8,710 bases of DNA from Gammaproteobacteria bacterium (GTDB lineage Bacteria; Pseudomonadota; Gammaproteobacteria; Pseudomonadales; Pseudohongiellaceae): NCBI GenBank assembly GCA_016762975.1, contig JAESUV010000002.1, positions 52,415 to 61,124 of the forward strand, read 5' to 3'. Shown piece after piece: positions 6,194 to 8,710 of the stretch. The stretch's first letter is position 1; every line of letters starts with the position of its first letter. The notes under the pieces were generated by a model. That model was not told the DNA's origin and ran no database searches. It worked only from the letters and a program-made list of their open reading frames with translations. The translations under genes and the position numbers were made by a program.

Positions 6194-6329
6194 GATTTGC
6201 ATGGGAAAAGTCGGACGGAAGGGCGATGATAGACGCCTATCGCCACGCGGCTACCGACGACCATCATCAACTACGGGGTCAGCTAGCGGGAATCGTAGAT
6301 CACAGTCCGACCTCCAATTCTGGCAAATC
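6194..6329. repeat. Paired long-range inverted repeats
   Basis: GATTTGC (6194-6200) is inverted at 6323-6329, and GTCGGAC (6210-6216) is inverted at 6305-6311. The two pairs are co-linear, with 9 and 11 nt between them on the two sides. Inside lies GGCGAT/ATCGCC (about 6222-6244). This could be a folded RNA or a decayed element. Two 7-bp pairs can also arise by chance. Confidence 0.35.
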
Positions 6330-6375
6330 TCGGTCATTGGACGCACAAGCCTGGATTGCTCCACGCATAGGATGC

Positions 6376-6398
6376 AGGTCAGTAAGTTTACCTGACCT
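6376..6398. repeat. Near-perfect short hairpin
   Basis: AGGTCA-GTAA, then GT, then TTAC-C-TGACCT: ten pairs with a single bulged C. No T-run follows, so it is not an obvious terminator. Confidence 0.5.
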
Positions 6399-6417
6399 TA
6401 CAAGTCTCTGAATTACA

Positions 6418-6447
6418 GCAACTGGGCTATCCTGCCCATCTTGTTGC
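6418..6447. repeat. Hairpin at the 3' end of the minus-strand pseudogene
   Basis: GCAAC-TGGGC (6418-6427) pairs with GCCCA (6434-6438) and GTTGC (6443-6447), the right arm being split by TCTT. It abuts the stop codon of the pseudogene at 6447-6449 on the minus strand, so it may be its terminator. Read leftward it lacks a T-run. Confidence 0.4.
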
Positions 6448-6740
6448 TATAATTTTATTAGTGCTTTGCCGGTGATAAATCTTTCCTTTGGTTGGAAAGC
6501 GCGGAGTTCTTCAATATCGAATAAACAAACGGCAAGTTCAGCGGTGTAGTGCAAGCTCATTTCTGGTTCAAAGTAAAACCTATGATATTCGTTTGCGTTG
6601 CCACCTTCTCTGAAATATCTCAGCCCGCGATCTTTCTAACTTAGAAAAACCCAAGCGGCTATTTCTTCTACCGAAGTGATTAGCCTTGATTCCAGTAAAT
6701 CCAGCGCTTTTGCCAGTCCTACTAGTTCGCTGGAGGGCAT
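6447..6740 (-). pseudogene. Small unknown gene interrupted by an in-frame TAG
   Basis: Starting at the ATG at 6740 the frame reads 97 codons to a TAG at 6447-6449, broken once by TAG at codon 35 (6636-6638). The translation on both sides is convincingly protein-like: MPSSELVGLAKALDLLESRL before the stop, then KDRGLRYFREGGNANEYHRF and SLHYTAELAVCLFDIEELRA after it. One substitution, such as AAG or CAG to TAG, would explain the break. The family is not recognised. The N-terminal part is helical and the C-terminal part mixed and charged. It lies just downstream of the coiled-coil fragment at 6745-6930 on the same strand, so the two probably formed an operon now decayed. Amber read-through or a sequencing error are the other explanations. 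Confidence 0.6.
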
Positions 6741-6744
6741 CGAG

Positions 6745-6930
6745 TCAGGTATGGATTTGCTGATTGTTGAGTATTGAGTATTGAGGAAAGCTACGTTTGG
6801 ACAGTAGCTTCTCCAGCGTTTCTCTCTCCGTTAACTGGTGTCGTAGATCAACTAGGCGTTGTTCCTTTTTTTTCAGTTCTGAAGGGGTTAGAGCTGCCAT
6901 TTGCCCCCATTGAGTGATCTGACGGCGCAA
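6745..6930 (-). pseudogene. Fragment of a short coiled-coil protein
   Basis: A 61-codon frame, TTG start at 6930 or ATG at 6900. The main part, MAALTPSELKKKEQRLVDLR continuing to LEKLLSKRS, is a charged helix with coiled-coil character. It then enters the 7-bp tandem repeat at 6767-6787 and ends in a tail (FPQYSILNNQQIHT) that looks translated from repeat rather than from gene. The frame also stays open and protein-like upstream of 6930 without an ATG. No family is recognised. It is best seen as a truncated or frameshifted gene, with the same origin as the pseudogene that follows it. Confidence 0.4.
6767..6787. repeat. Tandem 7-bp repeat, three copies
   Basis: TTGAGTA occurs at 6767-6773 and 6774-6780, with a third copy TTGAGGA at 6781-6787. 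It lies at the point where the coiled-coil frame loses its protein-like character, so slippage in this repeat may have caused the damage. Similar heptads are common spacer repeats in gammaproteobacterial intergenic DNA, stated from general knowledge. Confidence 0.75.
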
Positions 6931-7154
6931 ATCATTCTGCTCAGAAGAGGGCTTGAGTTTCTCATCTAACCTATTAATAAATAAAATGAAATAATTAGAC
7001 GATATTAGAGAACGTTACTTACAGTGTGACATAAATCACTCATCACTCCGGCATTTTACCCCTGTGTTAGTGTCGTGCGATGAGGGGTCAGTCCATTTTT
7101 CTACTTGAATCAATCCAAACTATCTAATGGGGAGAGCTAAGGGCCAATAGTTGG
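6931..7154. other. Intergenic region without visible gene
   Basis: No open frame with coding character on either strand and no strong hairpin. The coiled-coil frame on the minus strand extends open up to about 7000 but has no start. A GGGGTCAG at about 7084-7091 recalls a transposon end, but no matching partner is seen. Confidence 0.4.
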
Positions 7155-7185
7155 TTGACCTTAGAGATACTCTAATGAGTAAGGT
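7155..7185 (+). promoter_or_regulatory. MerR-type promoter of the czc-like operon
   Basis: TTGACC (7155-7160) and TAAGGT (7180-7185) are separated by 19 bp. A perfect dyad, TTAGAG-ATA-CTCTAA (7161-7175), starts immediately after the -35, the same 6-3-6 position as in the two pbr-type operators. TAAGGT is also the -10 of classical mer promoters. The half-site differs from CTATAG, so a different MerR-family protein may bind, although cross-recognition is possible. The transcript would start near 7192, leaving a leader of about 70 nt before the first gene. Confidence 0.65.
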
Positions 7186-7263
7186 GAGCGACATAGCAGT
7201 ATTGGCTTACAAAGAGTACTATTCTCCGAATACCACCAAGGTAGGTGTCAGCAAATTAACAAT

Positions 7264-7665
7264 ATGCACAAATTCAGGATAACAAGCGCATCGAGACTGG
7301 GCAGTGTCATAGGCATTGCTGCCATGGTATTGCTGCTTGTTGCCAATATTTCCCACATCCATGTGAAATATTGTTTGGACGGCCAAGAGCCGTCAGTTTC
7401 CCTGCATTTCGAGACAAGCGATACTCATGATGTAGCTCTCGAAGACGGTGATTCTACCAATGACATTGAAAGTGAATTATCAATTGACGCCCTACAGTCG
7501 AAGTTTTCCGATAATTCCGCCGACCTTTTCATCAATACATTCTTTTACCTTCTAAGTACCCCCCAGAGCCATCACCAAGTTGTAACCCTTCCGATAGATT
7601 CGTTCCTACCGCAAGAGCCGGCATCTTTTCTTCCCCCTCCAAGAGCGCCTCCTGCAATAGCCTAA
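7264..7665 (+). CDS. CzcI-like small exported protein of a metal-efflux operon
   Basis: A 133-residue protein with one N-terminal hydrophobic segment (about 14-29), either signal peptide or membrane anchor, so the rest is periplasmic. Directly after it is HIHVKYCLDG (31-40), holding two His and one Cys that could bind metal; an acidic stretch (about 52-73) and HH (103-104) follow. The C-terminus FLPPPRAPPA resembles the proline/arginine tails of CzcI-type proteins encoded before czcC. Role by analogy: a periplasmic modulator of the efflux operon. The ATG at 7264 has no strong ribosome site (AAGGTAGG is about 19 nt away), so translation may be weak. A MerR-type promoter lies upstream and the CzcC-like gene 65 nt downstream. 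The CzcI relation rests on position and general features, not clear similarity. Confidence 0.65.
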   Translation: MHKFRITSASRLGSVIGIAAMVLLLVANISHIHVKYCLDGQEPSVSLHFETSDTHDVALEDGDSTNDIESELSIDALQSKFSDNSADLFINTFFYLLSTPQSHHQVVTLPIDSFLPQEPASFLPPPRAPPAIA

Positions 7666-7677
7666 GAGCCATTTAGC

Positions 7678-7693
7678 TCAGCCTTCTGGCTGA
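7678..7693 (+). repeat. Hairpin between the first two genes of the czc-like operon
   Basis: TCAGCC-TTCT-GGCTGA, a 6-bp stem with a tetraloop and no T-run. It may stabilise or partly attenuate the message between the CzcI-like and CzcC-like genes. It is not a complete terminator. Confidence 0.5.
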
Positions 7694-7730
7694 TGCACTC
7701 TATACCTTAGGTTTTTGTAGGAGCAAGTTA

Positions 7731-8710
7731 ATGAACATTCCAGTTTTGGTGGTTGGAGTTTGCGTAGTTGTCGCGAGCACGATCTCCAGTGCCCAAGAAA
7801 GTCTAGCAGGCACAATATCATTGCGTGATGCGGTAGATGCAACTCTATCTGCTAATCCACAGCTGCGTAGTTTTCCACTGCGAAAAGAAGCACTTCAAGG
7901 CGAGAGTGACACCGCCTCGTTAAAGCCAGCGTTGAATATTGGCGGCGGTATCGAAGATGCTTTGGGTACAGGCGATCTCAAGGATTTCACTGGGGCAGAG
8001 GTGACCTTACGCCTTTCCCAAGTCATAGAAATGGGTGATAAGCGGGAGGCGCGCATTGGGATTGTGAATCGACGGCTCAGCTTGTTGGCAACGGAGCAAG
8101 AAGTCGTAGAGCTAGATCTTCTTGGCCAGGTAGTTATGCGGTTCATTGATGTAGCGGCGGCGCAGGAACGTGTTGTGCTGCAAGAGCAAGCTACTGAAAT
8201 TGCTGCACAGACTGTAGTTTTAATTCAGCCCTTGGTCACGGCTGGTCGATCTCCCCAATTGGAACTGAACCGCGCCGATGCCGCCTTGATTCGCGCACAG
8301 ACTGCCGAGCAGTCCGCGAGAGCGTCACTGGAGAGTGCCAGAATACGACTCGCCAATATGTGGGCAAGCAGGGCTCCACAATTTGATGAGGTCGAGTCCA
8401 GCTTGCTTACAGTAGGGCCGGCAGATTCCGTTGAATCAATTCTCTCGAATTTGGAGTCGAATCCCAACATCGAAATATATGCCGGTGAATCCCGTCTCTT
8501 CGAGGCTGAATTGCGGCAGGCTCAATCGCGCCAGCAAAGTGATATTCAATGGTCTGCCGGAATCCGTCATCTGAAAGAGCTGGATGACACGGCCCTAGCC
8601 TTTGAAGTGACAATTCCACTCTTTAGTAAGGCGCGAGCCTCTGGTGCGATAAGAGCTGCGCGCGCAAACATTCAGGAAGTTGAGGTCAGACGCCTCACAG
8701 CCCTCAATAA
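7731..8710 (+). CDS. czcC: Outer-membrane efflux protein, CzcC/TolC family (5' part, runs off window)
   Basis: The frame is open for 326 codons to the window end; a full CzcC is about 400-430 residues. It would form the outer-membrane channel of an RND-type efflux pump for divalent metals such as Co, Zn and Cd. A signal peptide occupies about residues 1-21 (VVVASTISSA, then QESLAG). The outer membrane efflux repeat begins at ISLRDAVDATLSANPQL (about 29-45). The usual CzcC signatures follow: a long helical hairpin ending near AGRSPQLELNRADAALIRAQ, and a second repeat start at LESNPNIEIYAGESRLFEAE. The late AFEVTIPLFSKARASGAIRA matches the conserved IPLF and following stretch. The ATG at 7731 is secured by TAGGAG at 7718-7723. 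It is co-transcribed with the CzcI-like gene, and czcB and czcA would be expected beyond the window. Confidence 0.85.
   Translation, partial: MNIPVLVVGVCVVVASTISSAQESLAGTISLRDAVDATLSANPQLRSFPLRKEALQGESDTASLKPALNIGGGIEDALGTGDLKDFTGAEVTLRLSQVIEMGDKREARIGIVNRRLSLLATEQEVVELDLLGQVVMRFIDVAAAQERVVLQEQATEIAAQTVVLIQPLVTAGRSPQLELNRADAALIRAQTAEQSARASLESARIRLANMWASRAPQFDEVESSLLTVGPADSVESILSNLESNPNIEIYAGESRLFEAELRQAQSRQQSDIQWSAGIRHLKELDDTALAFEVTIPLFSKARASGAIRAARANIQEVEVRRLTALN

Larger units (their letters stand above)
5881..6446. other. Non-coding region rich in hairpins and inverted repeats
   Basis: No convincing gene on either strand. Short Arg/Ser-rich frames at 6132-6411 look like noise. It holds GCCAA/TTGGC (5908-5926), AGGGC-GAA-GCCCT (5958-5970), the nested palindrome at 6027-6091, the paired repeats at 6194-6329 and the hairpins at 6376-6398 and 6418-6447. 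The 8-mer GATCGTTA occurs twice in direct orientation (about 5999-6006 and 6092-6099), flanking the nested palindrome. A structured RNA, a decayed palindromic mobile element or recombination sites could each explain it. Confidence 0.45.

Noticed and set aside
6132..6411. Two overlapping Arg/Ser-rich frames
   Set aside because: No ribosome site, no recognisable domain, and they coincide with inverted repeats that explain the open frames.
6767..6787. CRISPR-like repeat
   Set aside because: Three adjacent 7-bp units without spacers are a simple tandem repeat.
7084..7150. Tn3-type terminal inverted repeat (GGGGTCAG, GGGGAGAGCTAAG)
   Set aside because: Only short matches to the ends of known repeats, no 38-bp element and no partner copy in the window.
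7895..8619. Minus-strand frames opposite the CzcC-like gene
   Set aside because: They are antisense shadows of a continuous plus-strand efflux gene with clear family features.

Overview
The window reads as an accessory region of a Gammaproteobacterium, probably aquatic or marine. This is inferred from the gene types, the moderate base composition and the gene order, since no species marker is present. The left 4.3 kb is visibly AT-richer than the right end. That shift, together with a serine resolvase and several broken genes in the middle, suggests a mosaic built by horizontal transfer.

Layout. (1) 50-3524 is a compact heavy-metal module. It has a CDF-like cation transporter (minus strand), a divergent MerR-family regulator of the PbrR/CadR type (plus strand, TTG start), and a large FTR1-family permease with a c-type cytochrome domain (PbrT type, minus strand). 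Both transporter genes carry a MerR-type promoter with a 19-bp spacer and a 6-3-6 dyad placed identically, so the one regulator very probably controls both. (2) 3692-4258 is a complete serine resolvase/invertase of Tn3 TnpR type with no transposase beside it. (3) 4259-5836 holds a hypothetical Thr/Val/Pro-rich reading frame, an N-terminally truncated matrixin-like zinc metalloprotease (HExxHxxGxxH plus Met-turn, no start codon), and an intact secreted protein of unknown function followed by a terminator. (4) 5881-7150 has no convincing intact gene. It contains a cluster of inverted repeats and hairpins and two decayed minus-strand genes, one with an in-frame stop and one running into a 7-bp tandem repeat. 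(5) 7155-8710 starts a second metal-resistance operon: a MerR-type promoter, a small CzcI-like protein and the 5' part of a CzcC/TolC-like outer-membrane efflux gene that runs off the window.

How the parts fit. The pbr-like module senses Pb(II)/Cd(II)-type ions and induces one putative importer and one CDF-like membrane protein, with no P-type efflux ATPase in view. The right end begins what is probably a CzcCBA-type RND efflux operon. Its promoter copies the 19-bp-spacer dyad architecture with a different half-site, so a related or separate MerR regulator may control it. The best candidates for something little described are the two-operator import-plus-CDF lead module without an export ATPase, the altered CDF metal site, the protease remnant paired with an unknown secreted protein, and the structured non-coding segment at 5900-6450.
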